A stretch of 64,000 bases of DNA from Schlegelella_A sp036496385 (GTDB lineage: Bacteria > Pseudomonadota > Gammaproteobacteria > Burkholderiales > Burkholderiaceae_C), in the NCBI GenBank assembly GCA_036496385.1, contig DASXLD010000004.1, positions 1 through 64,000 on the forward strand, in the 5' to 3' direction. Made by a program: the position numbers and the translations under genes. Shown in pieces: positions 51,824 through 60,786 of this stretch (position 1 is its first letter; the number at the start of each line of letters is the position of its first letter). The notes below the pieces were generated by a model that was given only the letters and a program-made list of their open reading frames with translations, had not been told where the DNA came from and did not search any database.

Positions 51824-54085
51824 TTAGACCGCGCCGGTCGCCGCTCCCGACAATGGCAGGCAAGCTGCTTCAAGGTGCACTGGCGCGAGCCCGGCACGCC
51901 GCCGCTCGTGCATGGTGATGTAGAGCCGCTCGATGTCGTGCGCGAAGCGCGCCGCGTCGAAGAGCGGCGCCGTCGGCAACGCTGCGGCCAGCGCATCGCG
52001 CAGCGCGACGAGGCGAAGAGGTTCCGCCGCGAGCGCCAGCGCCGTCTTCTCGTACGCCTCGGTGCTCTCGACGACGAGCGCATCGAGCCCGATGGCGCGG
52101 CACAGGCTCGCAGCGACGCGCGCCGCGAAGGTGTCGCCGCACCGGGTCAGCACCGGCAGGCCGGCGCGCAGCGCATCGCTCGCCGTGGTGTGCGCGCCGT
52201 AGTGAAAGGTGTCGAGGAACAAGTCGGCGAGCGAATGCCGGCGCAAATGCTCGCCGCGTTCGAGGCGCGGCGCGAAGACGATGCGATCGCCGTCGATGCT
52301 GTGCCGCGCCGCTTCGCGTCGCAGGTTGGCGGCCGCCGACGCGTTGGCCTCGATCAGCCAGAGGACACTTCCCTCGACGCGCTGCAGCAGCCGCATCCAG
52401 ACGGCGAACACGTCCGGCGTGATCTTGAAGCTGTTGTTGAACGAGCAGAACACGAAGCCGTCGTCCGGCAGACCGGCGAAGGCGCGACCCCGCGCCGGCG
52501 GCGCGAGCGGCTGCCACGAGCCATTGGCCTGGTAGCAGTTCGGCAGCCAGGCGACGGCCTCGCTGAAGTCGCTGCGCGCGGCGGCCGGAATCACGGTTTC
52601 ATCGCCGATCACGTAGTCGATGAAGCTCGCGCCGAGCGTGCCGGGATAGCCCAGGTAGCTCGCCTGCACCGGCGCCGCGCGCGCCGCGAAAACGCCCGGC
52701 CGCGCCCCATGAGTGAAACCACCGAGATCGACGGCGACGTCGACGCCGAGCTCGCGCGCCAGCGCCGCGACCTCGGCATCGCCGAGCGCGCCTGCTTCAT
52801 GGAAGGCATCGAACGATGCGATCGCGCGCTCGCGCATCGGATCGGTCGCGATCGGTCCGAACGAAAACGCGTGCAGCTCGAACCGGGTGCGATCATGGCG
52901 CTCGAACAGCTCGGCGATCAGATCCATCGTCGCGTGGCGCCGGAAGTCGGCGGAGAAATAGCCGAGCCGGATGCGCCCGTCGCCGACCGCGCGCGGGGCG
53001 CTGCCTGAAGCCCCGACACTCCCCGCAGTCGGCCAATGCGCTGTGACGTAGCCCTCGGCGCAGCGCTTCTGCAGCGACGCCGACGCGCCGGTCGCGAGGA
53101 GCGCGAACGGATGGACGACCGCACCGCCGGCGGCGATCTCCGCCGAGATCGCGGCGAGCTCGTCGTCGAACCCGACCCAGTCGCACACCATCATGGCCGC
53201 GTGCAGGCGACCGCCGCGCGCCTCGGCTAGCCTCCGATCGAGCGCGAGCGCGCGGTCGAAGGCGGCGACCGCGTCGTCGTGCCGCTTCACGGCGTCGAGC
53301 GTCGCGCCGAGGCTGGCCCACGCATTGGCGAGGCGCGGCGCGAGCTCGGTCGCCCGGACGAGCGCGGCGATCGCCTCGGCGTCGCGGTGGAGATCGTGCA
53401 ACGCGAGACCGCGGTTCGACCACGCCTCGGCGTCGTCGCCATCGATGGCCAGCGCGCAGTCGGCGCTGGCGAGCGCCTCGGCGAAGCGACCGAGCCGGTG
53501 CAGCGCGACGCCGCGGTTGCACCAGGCGGCGCCGAACTGCGGCACCAGGCCGATCGCGGCGTCGAAGCTCGCGATCGCCGCCGCCGGCTGCTGGGCGCGA
53601 TCGAGGCCGAGGCCGAGGTTGTTGTGGAACTCGGCGTTGCCGGGCTCGATCGCGACCGCCTGCGCGAGGTTCTTCAGCGCCGCGTCGTGGGCGCCGGCCT
53701 CGCTCTGGACGACGCCGAGCGCGCTGTAGCCGGCAGCAAGCCCCGGCGCGAGCGCGAGCGCGCGCTCGTACGACGCTGCCGCCGCGGCGCCGTCGCCGCG
53801 GTGGTAGAGGACGACGCCGCGGTTGTAGTGGGCCTGGAAATCGTCGGGTCGAACGGCGATGCTGCGCTCGTAGCAGGCCAGCGCACCGGTGAGGTCGCCG
53901 GCGCCGGCGGCTGCGTCGCCCAGTTGCACGCAGACGGCAGCGAGTAGAGCGACGACGCGACGGTCGGGACGATCGACGCGCGCGAGCGGCTCGAGCAATG
54001 CCCGAGCGTCGGCGAGGCGCCCCTGGCGGCAGAGCGCCAGCGCGCGCTCCGTCTGGCGTGCGACCGCCGTCGCCCGATCGGCCAC
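51824..54085 (-). CDS. TPR protein with OGT/SPINDLY-type glycosyltransferase domain
   Basis: This 753-residue cytoplasmic protein is built as about nine tetratricopeptide repeats (roughly 20-320; DAEAWSNRGLALHDL, NAEFHNNLGLGL) followed by a GT41 domain. That domain carries the family marks: catalytic His in GYFSADFRRHATMDLI, the Lys in FNNSFKITPDVFAVWMRL, and LFLDTFHYGAHTTASDALRAG. Bacterial relatives transfer GlcNAc or other sugars to serine/threonine or act on flagellin. The GTG start lies 3 bp after terC. It is the last gene of a purine operon, which is unexpected for this family. Confidence 0.88.
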   Translation of the reverse strand: MADRATAVARQTERALALCRQGRLADARALLEPLARVDRPDRRVVALLAAVCVQLGDAAAGAGDLTGALACYERSIAVRPDDFQAHYNRGVVLYHRGDGAAAAASYERALALAPGLAAGYSALGVVQSEAGAHDAALKNLAQAVAIEPGNAEFHNNLGLGLDRAQQPAAAIASFDAAIGLVPQFGAAWCNRGVALHRLGRFAEALASADCALAIDGDDAEAWSNRGLALHDLHRDAEAIAALVRATELAPRLANAWASLGATLDAVKRHDDAVAAFDRALALDRRLAEARGGRLHAAMMVCDWVGFDDELAAISAEIAAGGAVVHPFALLATGASASLQKRCAEGYVTAHWPTAGSVGASGSAPRAVGDGRIRLGYFSADFRRHATMDLIAELFERHDRTRFELHAFSFGPIATDPMRERAIASFDAFHEAGALGDAEVAALARELGVDVAVDLGGFTHGARPGVFAARAAPVQASYLGYPGTLGASFIDYVIGDETVIPAAARSDFSEAVAWLPNCYQANGSWQPLAPPARGRAFAGLPDDGFVFCSFNNSFKITPDVFAVWMRLLQRVEGSVLWLIEANASAAANLRREAARHSIDGDRIVFAPRLERGEHLRRHSLADLFLDTFHYGAHTTASDALRAGLPVLTRCGDTFAARVAASLCRAIGLDALVVESTEAYEKTALALAAEPLRLVALRDALAAALPTAPLFDAARFAHDIERLYITMHERRRAGLAPVHLEAACLPLSGAATGAV

Positions 54086-54088
54086 TCC

Positions 54089-54850
54089 TCAGCGTCCCTC
54101 GTCGGCGCGTGCGTCGAGCGCCGGCGGCGCTTGCGCAACGCGGGCGCGGCGGCGCATCCGGATGTTGAGCATCTCGACGCCGAGCGCGAACGCCATCGCG
54201 AAGTAGATGTAGCCCTTCGACACGTGCTGGTCGAAACCCTCCGCGATGAGGACGACGCCGATGACGACGAGGAACGCGAGCGCGAGCATCTTGATCGTCG
54301 GATGGTCGGAGACGAAGCGGCCGATCGCGGCGGCAAACAGCATCATCAGCGCGACCGACGCGATGACGGCGGCGACCATGATCTCGATCCGGTCGACCAT
54401 GCCGACGGCGGTGATGATCGAATCGAGCGAGAAGACCATGTCGATCACCATGATCTGCACGATCGCCGCGGCGAACGAGAGCGGCGCGGCGGCCGGCACG
54501 AGATGACCGGCCTCGCCGGTGATCGACTGGTGGATCTCGCCGGTCGACTTCCAGAGCAGGAACAGGCCACCACCGATCAGGATCAGGTCGCGCCCCGAGA
54601 GCTCCTGGCCGAGCACGGTGAAGAGCGGTGCCGTGAGGCCGGCGACCCACGACAGCGCGAGCAGCAGCCCGACGCGCATGAACATCGCCATGAAGAGGCC
54701 GATCCGGCGCGCCCGGTTCTGCTGCGCCTTCGGCACCTTGTCGACGAGGATCGAGATGAAGACGATGTTGTCGATGCCGAGCACGAGCTCGAGCCCGATC
54801 AGCGTCGCGAGCGCGATCCACGCCCGCGGATCGGTCAGCAGCTCGATCAT
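54089..54850 (-). CDS. TerC-family membrane protein
   Basis: This 253-residue integral membrane protein of the TerC family has seven to eight helices. The conserved acidic motifs are LELVLGIDNIVFISILVDKV and VIDMVFSLDSIITAVGM. Members export manganese and help exported metalloproteins. The start overlaps the adenine deaminase stop as ATGA, and the end is 3 bp before the glycosyltransferase gene. Its place in a purine operon may be incidental. Confidence 0.92.
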   Translation of the reverse strand: MIELLTDPRAWIALATLIGLELVLGIDNIVFISILVDKVPKAQQNRARRIGLFMAMFMRVGLLLALSWVAGLTAPLFTVLGQELSGRDLILIGGGLFLLWKSTGEIHQSITGEAGHLVPAAAPLSFAAAIVQIMVIDMVFSLDSIITAVGMVDRIEIMVAAVIASVALMMLFAAAIGRFVSDHPTIKMLALAFLVVIGVVLIAEGFDQHVSKGYIYFAMAFALGVEMLNIRMRRRARVAQAPPALDARADEGR

Positions 54851-55923
54851 TCGCAGAAGCGGGCGAAGGTCGCGTCGAGCCGCTCGACCATCGCGAGCAC
54901 CGCCGCGGCGTCGACGAAGCTCGCCTCGAGGCTGTTCCTCGCCAGCGCGTAGGCATCGGCCGCGCCGAGCTGCGGCAAGGCCTCGAAGGTGGCGACGAAG
55001 TTGTCGTTGATGTAGCCGCCGAAATACGCCGGGTCGTCGGAATTGATCGTCGCCCGGATGCCGGCGCTCAGCAGCTCGCCGATGTTGTGGTCGGCGAGCC
55101 GGTCGAAGACACGCAGCTTCAGGTTCGAGAGCGGGCAGACGGTGAGCGCGACGCGCTCCCTCGCCAGCCGCTCGACCAGCGCCGGGCTCTCGACGCAGCG
55201 CACGCCGTGGTCGATCCGCTCGGCGTGCAAGACGTCGAGCGCGGCTTCGATGTAGCTCGGCGGCCCCTCCTCGCCGGCATGGGCGACGCGGTGCAGCCCG
55301 AGCTCGCCGGCGCGCGCAAAGACGCGAGCGAACTTCTCGGGCGGATGGCCGCGCTCGCTGCTGTCGAGGCCGACGCCGACGAAATGCTCGCGCAACGGCA
55401 GCGCCTCGTCGAGCGTCGCCAGCGCTTCTTCCTCGCTCAGGTGGCGCAGGAAGCAGAGGATGAGCGCGCTCGTGACGCCGAGCTCGCGCGCGGCGCGCTC
55501 GCGCGCCGCGGCCAGGCCGTGGATCACGGTCGCGATCGGGACGCCGCGCGCGGTGTGCGTCTGCGGGTCGAAGAAGATCTCGGCGTGGACGACGTGGTCG
55601 GCGGCGGCACGGCGGAAGTACGCCATCGCCATCGCCTCGAAGTCGCTCGCGTGCAGAAGCACGCTCGCGCCGGCGTAATAGACGTCGAGAAAGCTCTGCA
55701 GGTCGGCGAAGCTGTACGCGGCGCGCAGCGCGTCGACGCTCGGATAGGCGAGCGCGACGCCGTTCTTGCGCGCCAGCTCGAAGATCAGCTCGGGCTCGAG
55801 CGTGCCCTCGATGTGCAGGTGCAGCTCGGCCTTGGGCATCGCGCGCAGCAGCTCGGGGAGCCGCCGGCGCGGCACGAGCGCCGCGAGGCGCTCGTTCGTC
55901 GCCGTGGCGAAGTCCATCGCCAT
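54847..55923 (-). CDS. Adenine deaminase (adenosine deaminase superfamily, type 2)
   Basis: This 358-residue zinc enzyme of the amidohydrolase fold carries the metal motif AELHLHIEGTLEPE, HAEIFFDPQTHTARGVP, the catalytic Glu in HAGEEGPPSYI and the final NSDDPAYFGGYI. The sequence follows the subgroup within COG1816 whose members, such as Pseudomonas PA0148, deaminate adenine and not adenosine. It converts adenine to hypoxanthine. It lies 11 bp after the BMP binding protein of a purine importer. Confidence 0.9.
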   Translation of the reverse strand: MAMDFATATNERLAALVPRRRLPELLRAMPKAELHLHIEGTLEPELIFELARKNGVALAYPSVDALRAAYSFADLQSFLDVYYAGASVLLHASDFEAMAMAYFRRAAADHVVHAEIFFDPQTHTARGVPIATVIHGLAAARERAARELGVTSALILCFLRHLSEEEALATLDEALPLREHFVGVGLDSSERGHPPEKFARVFARAGELGLHRVAHAGEEGPPSYIEAALDVLHAERIDHGVRCVESPALVERLARERVALTVCPLSNLKLRVFDRLADHNIGELLSAGIRATINSDDPAYFGGYINDNFVATFEALPQLGAADAYALARNSLEASFVDAAAVLAMVERLDATFARFCE

Positions 55924-55934
55924 CCGTTCGCCCG

Positions 55935-57122
55935 CTACTTCTTCTCGGCTCCCGGCACCTTGCCTTCGACTCCCTTGACGAAGAAGTTGATGCCGCCGAG
56001 GAACTTGTCGTCCGCGGTGGTGCCGGCGGCGATGACTTCCTTGCCGTCGTTGCTCGTGATCGGACCCTTCCAGATCTCGAAGCTGCCGTCCTTCAGACCG
56101 GCCTTCACCTTCTCGACCTTGGCCTTGAGGTCGGCCGGCACCTTGTCGGAAATCGAGACGAGGTCGATCGCGCCTTCCTTGACGCCCCACCAGGTGTGCT
56201 GGTCGCCCTTCCAGGTGCCGTCGAGCGCATCGCGGGTGGTCTTGATGTAGTACGGCGCCCAGTTGATCACCGCCGAGGCGAGGTGCGCGTTCGGCGCGTA
56301 CGCGGTCATGTCGCTGTCCCAGCCGAACGCGTACTTGCCGGCCTTGCCCGCCGTCTGCAGCACCGCCGACGAATCGGTGTTCTGCATCAGCACGTCGGCG
56401 CCGCCGTTGATGAGCGATTGCGCCGCCTCGGTCTCCTTCGGCGGGTTGAACCACTCGTTGACCCAGACGACGCGCGTCTTGATCTTCGGGTTGACCGACT
56501 GCGCACCGAGCGTGAAGCTGTTGATGTTGCGGACGACCTCGGGGATCGGTACCGAGCCGACGACGCCGAGCGTGTTGGTCTTGGTCATGCCGCCGGCGAT
56601 GACGCCGGCCATGTAGGCACCCTGGTAGGTGCGGCTGTCGTAGACGTTCATGTTCGGCGCCGTCTTGTAGCCGGTGGCGTGCTCGAACTTGACGTCGGGC
56701 AAGTCCGCGGCGACCTTGAGCATCGGCTCCATGTAGCCGAACGTGGTGCCGAAGATCAGCTTGTTGCCCTGGCTGGCCATGTCGCGAAAGACCCGCTCGG
56801 CATCGGCCGCCTCGGGCACCTTCTCGACGAACGACGTCTGCACCTTGTCGCCGAACTCCTTCTCGACCGCCTTTCTCGCGTTGTCATGCGCGAAGGTCCA
56901 GCCGCCGTCGCCGACCGGGCCGACGTAGGCGAACGCGATCTTCAACGGGCCGCTCGCCGCGGGCGCCGGTGCGGAGGCGACAGCGGTGGTGGTGGTCGTT
57001 GCCGCCGGAGTCGTCGTGGTCGTCGTCTTCTCTTCCTTGCTGCAGCCCGAGATGATCGCGAGCGCGGCGAGCGATCCCCAGCCGGCGAGTTGGACGAAGG
57101 ACCGTTTCGAGAGTCGAGTCAT
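55935..57122 (-). CDS. BMP-family purine-binding lipoprotein of an ABC importer
   Basis: This 395-residue binding protein has a lipoprotein signal (LAALAIISGC, lipid-anchored Cys about 27) and a Thr-rich linker. The BMP fold includes IAFAYVGPVGDGGWTFAHDN, KFEHATGYKTAPNMN, NPPKETEAAQSLINGG and a WWGVKEGAIDL end. It delivers purine nucleosides or bases to the permeases upstream. A hairpin lies in the 76-bp gap before it, which may set its level apart from the membrane parts. Confidence 0.92.
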   Translation of the reverse strand: MTRLSKRSFVQLAGWGSLAALAIISGCSKEEKTTTTTTPAATTTTTAVASAPAPAASGPLKIAFAYVGPVGDGGWTFAHDNARKAVEKEFGDKVQTSFVEKVPEAADAERVFRDMASQGNKLIFGTTFGYMEPMLKVAADLPDVKFEHATGYKTAPNMNVYDSRTYQGAYMAGVIAGGMTKTNTLGVVGSVPIPEVVRNINSFTLGAQSVNPKIKTRVVWVNEWFNPPKETEAAQSLINGGADVLMQNTDSSAVLQTAGKAGKYAFGWDSDMTAYAPNAHLASAVINWAPYYIKTTRDALDGTWKGDQHTWWGVKEGAIDLVSISDKVPADLKAKVEKVKAGLKDGSFEIWKGPITSNDGKEVIAAGTTADDKFLGGINFFVKGVEGKVPGAEKK

Positions 57123-57162
57123 GGGTGGCTCCAGAGGGTGAGTGGCCGGAAGGGAAGGATCG

Positions 57163-57180
57163 GCTTCGCCGAGGCGAAGC
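57163..57180 (-). terminator. Hairpin between permease and binding-protein genes
   Basis: A perfect 8-bp stem (GCTTCGCC/GGCGAAGC) with a 2-base loop lies in the 76-bp gap between the second permease and the BMP gene, followed on the minus strand by a T/C-rich run. It may be a partial terminator or an RNA-stabilising hairpin for the strongly needed binding protein. Confidence 0.4.
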
Positions 57181-57198
57181 GAGCATTATTGCGGAACG

Positions 57199-58116
57199 CT
57201 AGCCGGGGAAGAATGGCTTGCCGATCGACGCCGGCATGTTGACGCGGATGAAGCTGGCGTTGCGCGAGATGAGGACGAGCACGACGATCGTCGCCAGGTA
57301 CGGCAGCATCGTCAGGAACTGACTCGAGACCTGCACGCCCTCGCCTTGCAGCTGCAGCTGCAGCATCGTCACGCCGCCGAACAGATACGCGCCGAGCAGC
57401 ACGCGCGCCGGGCGCCAGGTCGCGAACGTCGTCAGCGCGAGCGCGATCCAGCCCTTGCCTGCCGTCATGCCCTCGACCCAGAGGTGGGTGTAGACGACCG
57501 AGATGTAGGCGCCGGCGACCCCGCACAGAGCGCCGCCGACGACGACCGCAGCGAGCCGGATCCTGCGCACCGGATAGCCGAGGGCGTGCGCCGACTCCGG
57601 CGACTCGCCGATCGCGCGCAGCACCAGGCCGGCGCGCGAACGGTAGAGGAACCAGGCGATCGCGGCCGTCAGGACGATCGCGAGATAGACCATCGGATGC
57701 TGGCGAAACAACGCCGGGCCGATCAACGGCAGATCGGCGAGCCCGGGAATGCGGAAGCCGTGCTGCTCGCCGAGCTTTTCCTGTGTGTAGCGGATGCCGA
57801 CGAACGCCGAGAAGCCGGCGCCGAACAGGCTGAGCGCCAGCCCGGTCGCGTACTGGTTGGTATTGAGCCAGATGACGAGGACGCCGAACGCTGCGGCGAG
57901 CAGCGCGCCGGCAAGCGCTCCGGCGCCGAACGCGAGCCAGTCGTTGCCGGTGTGGACGGCGGTCGCGAAGCCGGCGATCGCCGCGACGAGCATCATCCCC
58001 TCGGCGCCGAGATTGACGATGCCCGCGCGTTCGTTGATCAGGAGGCCGAGCGCGGCGAACGCGAGGACGGTGCCCGAATTCAGGGTCGCCGCGACGAGGA
58101 GCGCGAACTGCTCCAT
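57199..58116 (-). CDS. Purine ABC transporter permease, second subunit
   Basis: This 305-residue permease of the BPD_transp_2 family has eight to nine helices. The motif ERAGIVNLGAEGMMLVAAIAG is typical of nucleoside (NupQ-like) importers, as is AIGESPESAHALGYPVRRIR. The start overlaps the first permease by one base (TGATG), showing coupled expression. Confidence 0.92.
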   Translation of the reverse strand: MEQFALLVAATLNSGTVLAFAALGLLINERAGIVNLGAEGMMLVAAIAGFATAVHTGNDWLAFGAGALAGALLAAAFGVLVIWLNTNQYATGLALSLFGAGFSAFVGIRYTQEKLGEQHGFRIPGLADLPLIGPALFRQHPMVYLAIVLTAAIAWFLYRSRAGLVLRAIGESPESAHALGYPVRRIRLAAVVVGGALCGVAGAYISVVYTHLWVEGMTAGKGWIALALTTFATWRPARVLLGAYLFGGVTMLQLQLQGEGVQVSSQFLTMLPYLATIVVLVLISRNASFIRVNMPASIGKPFFPG

Positions 58117-59264
58117 CAGATGCCTTCCCGCGCCGGCAGCACCGACGTGGCGACGACCGGGCTCAGCGGCGCATCGTCGAGCGCGGGCGGCGCTGCCGCC
58201 GTCGGCCGCGCCGACTTCCAGCGCAGCCGATAGGCGATCAGCGTGTCGCACGCGAGCAGCGTGACGAGCAACAGGCCCTGGAAGACACCGGTGAGCGACT
58301 TCGGCAGCCCGAGCCGCGACTGCGCAAGCTCGCCGCCGATGTAGAACATGCTCATCAGGATCGCCGAGAAGACGATCCCGACCGGATGCAGCCGGCCGAC
58401 GAAGGCGACGATGATCGCCGCGAACCCGTACCCCGCAGGAACGTGCGGCGTCAGCTGGCCGAGCGGCCCGGCGACCTCGAGGCCGCCGGCAAGCCCTGCC
58501 ATGCCGCCCGACATGAGCATCGCGGTCCAGAGCGCCTTTCGCGACGAAAAGCCCGCGTAGCGCGCCGCCGCCGGCGCGAGGCCGCCGACCTGCAGCTGGA
58601 ATCCCGCATAGGTGCGAAAGAGCAGGCCCCAGAACGCGGCGACGGCGACGAGCGCGACGATCACGCCGACGTTGACGCGAAAGCCGGCGAACAGCTTCGG
58701 CACCTGCGTCACCTTCAGGAACGTGATCGTCTGCGGGAAGTTGTAGCCATGCGGGTCCTTCCACGGACCGTAGACGAGATAGTTGAGGAGCTGCTCGGCG
58801 ACGTAGACGAGCATCAGGCTGACCAGGATCTCGTTGGCGTGGAAGCGATCGCGCAGGAGCGCGACGATCGCCGCCCAGCACATCCCGCCGGCGACACCGG
58901 CAACGAGCACGGGGACGAAGAACCAGCCGCCGGTCGTCGCCGTCGCTTCCATGGCGACGCCGGCGGCGAAGATCGCACCGACGATGAACTGCCCTTCGGC
59001 GCCGATGTTCCAGACGTTCGAGCGAAAGCAGACCGCGAGGCCGAGCGCGATCAGGAGCAGCGGCGTCGCCTTGACCGCGAGCTCGGTCAGCGCATAGACG
59101 CTCTTGACCGGCTCGACGAAGAAGACGGCGAGGCCGCGCAGCGGATCCTTGCCGAGGAGGAGGAACAAGCACGTTCCGATCACGACCGTGATTGCGAGCG
59201 CGATCAGGGGTGAAGCGACCGACATCGCCCGCGACGGCTCGGGGCGAGCCTCAAGCTTGAGCAT
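58116..59264 (-). CDS. Purine ABC transporter permease, first subunit
   Basis: This 382-residue permease (NupP/YufP-like) of the BPD_transp_2 family has nine or so helices (about 15-345). It contains FRSNVWNIGAEGQFIVGAIF and DRFHANEILVSLMLVYVAEQ, plus a cytoplasmic Ala/Pro-rich tail of about 35 residues. It overlaps the ATPase gene upstream by 14 bp. It forms the heterodimeric channel with the permease encoded next. Confidence 0.92.
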   Translation of the reverse strand: MLKLEARPEPSRAMSVASPLIALAITVVIGTCLFLLLGKDPLRGLAVFFVEPVKSVYALTELAVKATPLLLIALGLAVCFRSNVWNIGAEGQFIVGAIFAAGVAMEATATTGGWFFVPVLVAGVAGGMCWAAIVALLRDRFHANEILVSLMLVYVAEQLLNYLVYGPWKDPHGYNFPQTITFLKVTQVPKLFAGFRVNVGVIVALVAVAAFWGLLFRTYAGFQLQVGGLAPAAARYAGFSSRKALWTAMLMSGGMAGLAGGLEVAGPLGQLTPHVPAGYGFAAIIVAFVGRLHPVGIVFSAILMSMFYIGGELAQSRLGLPKSLTGVFQGLLLVTLLACDTLIAYRLRWKSARPTAAAPPALDDAPLSPVVATSVLPAREGI

Positions 59265-60771
59265 GGTCCGCCTCCGCCGCGCCGCTCCAGAGCCCGCTCA
59301 TCCACTCGCCGATCTTCTCGACCGTCGCCGCCGCGGCGGCGATGCTCGGCGAAACGCGACCGCGTGCGATCACGAGCAGCCGGTCGCAGATCTCGAACAG
59401 CTCGTCGAGCTCTTCGCTGACGACAAGCACTGCGCAACCGGCATCGCGCAGCGCCAGCAATTCGCCCCTGATCTGCGCCGCCGCGCCGACGTCGACGCCC
59501 CAGGTCGGCTGCGAGACGACGAGCAGCTTCGGCTGGGCATCGATCTCGCGGCCGACGATGAACTTCTGCAGGTTGCCGCCCGAGAGGCTCTTCGCCGCCG
59601 ACCCCGGGCCTCCCGCCTTGACGTTGAAGCGGCGGATCAGCTTTTCGGCGAGCGCCTGGATGTCGCCGATGCGCAGCCACCCGCCGGCGCCGACTGCGCG
59701 CGTTCGCGTGAGGAGCGTGTTCTGCGCCAGCGAGAGCGTCGGCACCGCACCGCGACCGAGCCGCTCCTCGGGAACGAAGTGCAGGCCGGCGCTGCGCCGG
59801 GTGCGCGGCGACGCGCGCGCGATGTCGCGCTCGAAGAGCTCGATCGACCCCGACGGCGCCCGCCGGTCCTCACCCGAGATCGCTGCCATCAGCTCCTGCT
59901 GGCCGTTGCCGGAGACGCCGGCGATGCCGACGACCTCGCCGGCGCGGACGGCAAACGAGATGCCTTCGAGCGCGGTGCCGAACGGATCCTCCTTCGGCAG
60001 CGAGAGGTTGCGCACCGCAAGGACGACCGTTCCCGGATGGGGCTCGCGATGCTGCAGCTGCGGCGGCTCGGCACCGATCATGAGGCGCGACAGGCTGGCA
60101 TTTGTCTCCCGGCTCGGGTCGACCTCGCCCGTGACCCTGCCGGCGCGCAGCACCGTGCACTGGTGGCAGAGAGCGCGGATCTCGTCGAGCTTGTGCGAGA
60201 TGTAGAGGATCGAGCAACCCTGCTCGGCGAGCTTGCGCAACGTCACGAACAACGTCTGCACCGCCTGCGGCGTCAGCACCGAGGTCGGCTCGTCGAGGAT
60301 GAGCAGCTTCGGATGCGTCATCAGCGCGCGCACGATCTCGACCCGCTGCCGCTCGCCGACCGAGAGCGTGTGCACGGGCCGGAGCGGATCGACGTCGAGA
60401 CCGTACTCGCCGGCAACCTTGCGGATCCGCGCCGTCACTGCGGCGAGCGTTTGCGATTTGTCGAGGCCCAACCAGACGTTCTCCGCCGCCGTCAGCGTGT
60501 CGAACAGGCTGAAGTGCTGGTAGACCATGCTGATGCCGAGCGCGCGCGCCTCGGCGGGCGAAGCGACCTGCACCCGCTCGCCGTTCCAGCGGATCTCGCC
60601 GGCATCGGGGCGGACGGCGCCGTAGATGATCTTCATCAGCGTCGACTTGCCGGCCCCGTTCTCGCCGAGGACGGCATGGATCTCGCCCGGCGCGACGCGC
60701 AGCGCGACGCCGTCGTTCGCCTTCACGGCCGGGTACGTCTTGCTGATGTCGACGAGCTCGAGACGAAGCAT
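59251..60771 (-). CDS. Purine ABC transporter ATP-binding protein, two domains
   Basis: This is a 506-residue ATPase with two NBDs in one chain, as in nucleoside/ribose importers (YufO/NupO). The first has Walker A GENGAGKSTLMK, signature LSVGERQRVEIVRAL and Walker B LLILDEPTSVL. The second has a degenerate Walker A (GVSGNGQQEL, lacking the usual GKS/T), with LSGGNLQKFIVGRE. The asymmetric second domain is normal for this group. It follows guaD by 15 bp. Confidence 0.93.
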   Translation of the reverse strand: MLRLELVDISKTYPAVKANDGVALRVAPGEIHAVLGENGAGKSTLMKIIYGAVRPDAGEIRWNGERVQVASPAEARALGISMVYQHFSLFDTLTAAENVWLGLDKSQTLAAVTARIRKVAGEYGLDVDPLRPVHTLSVGERQRVEIVRALMTHPKLLILDEPTSVLTPQAVQTLFVTLRKLAEQGCSILYISHKLDEIRALCHQCTVLRAGRVTGEVDPSRETNASLSRLMIGAEPPQLQHREPHPGTVVLAVRNLSLPKEDPFGTALEGISFAVRAGEVVGIAGVSGNGQQELMAAISGEDRRAPSGSIELFERDIARASPRTRRSAGLHFVPEERLGRGAVPTLSLAQNTLLTRTRAVGAGGWLRIGDIQALAEKLIRRFNVKAGGPGSAAKSLSGGNLQKFIVGREIDAQPKLLVVSQPTWGVDVGAAAQIRGELLALRDAGCAVLVVSEELDELFEICDRLLVIARGRVSPSIAAAAATVEKIGEWMSGLWSGAAEADHAQA

Positions 60772-60786
60772 TGCGGACGGGTCGGG

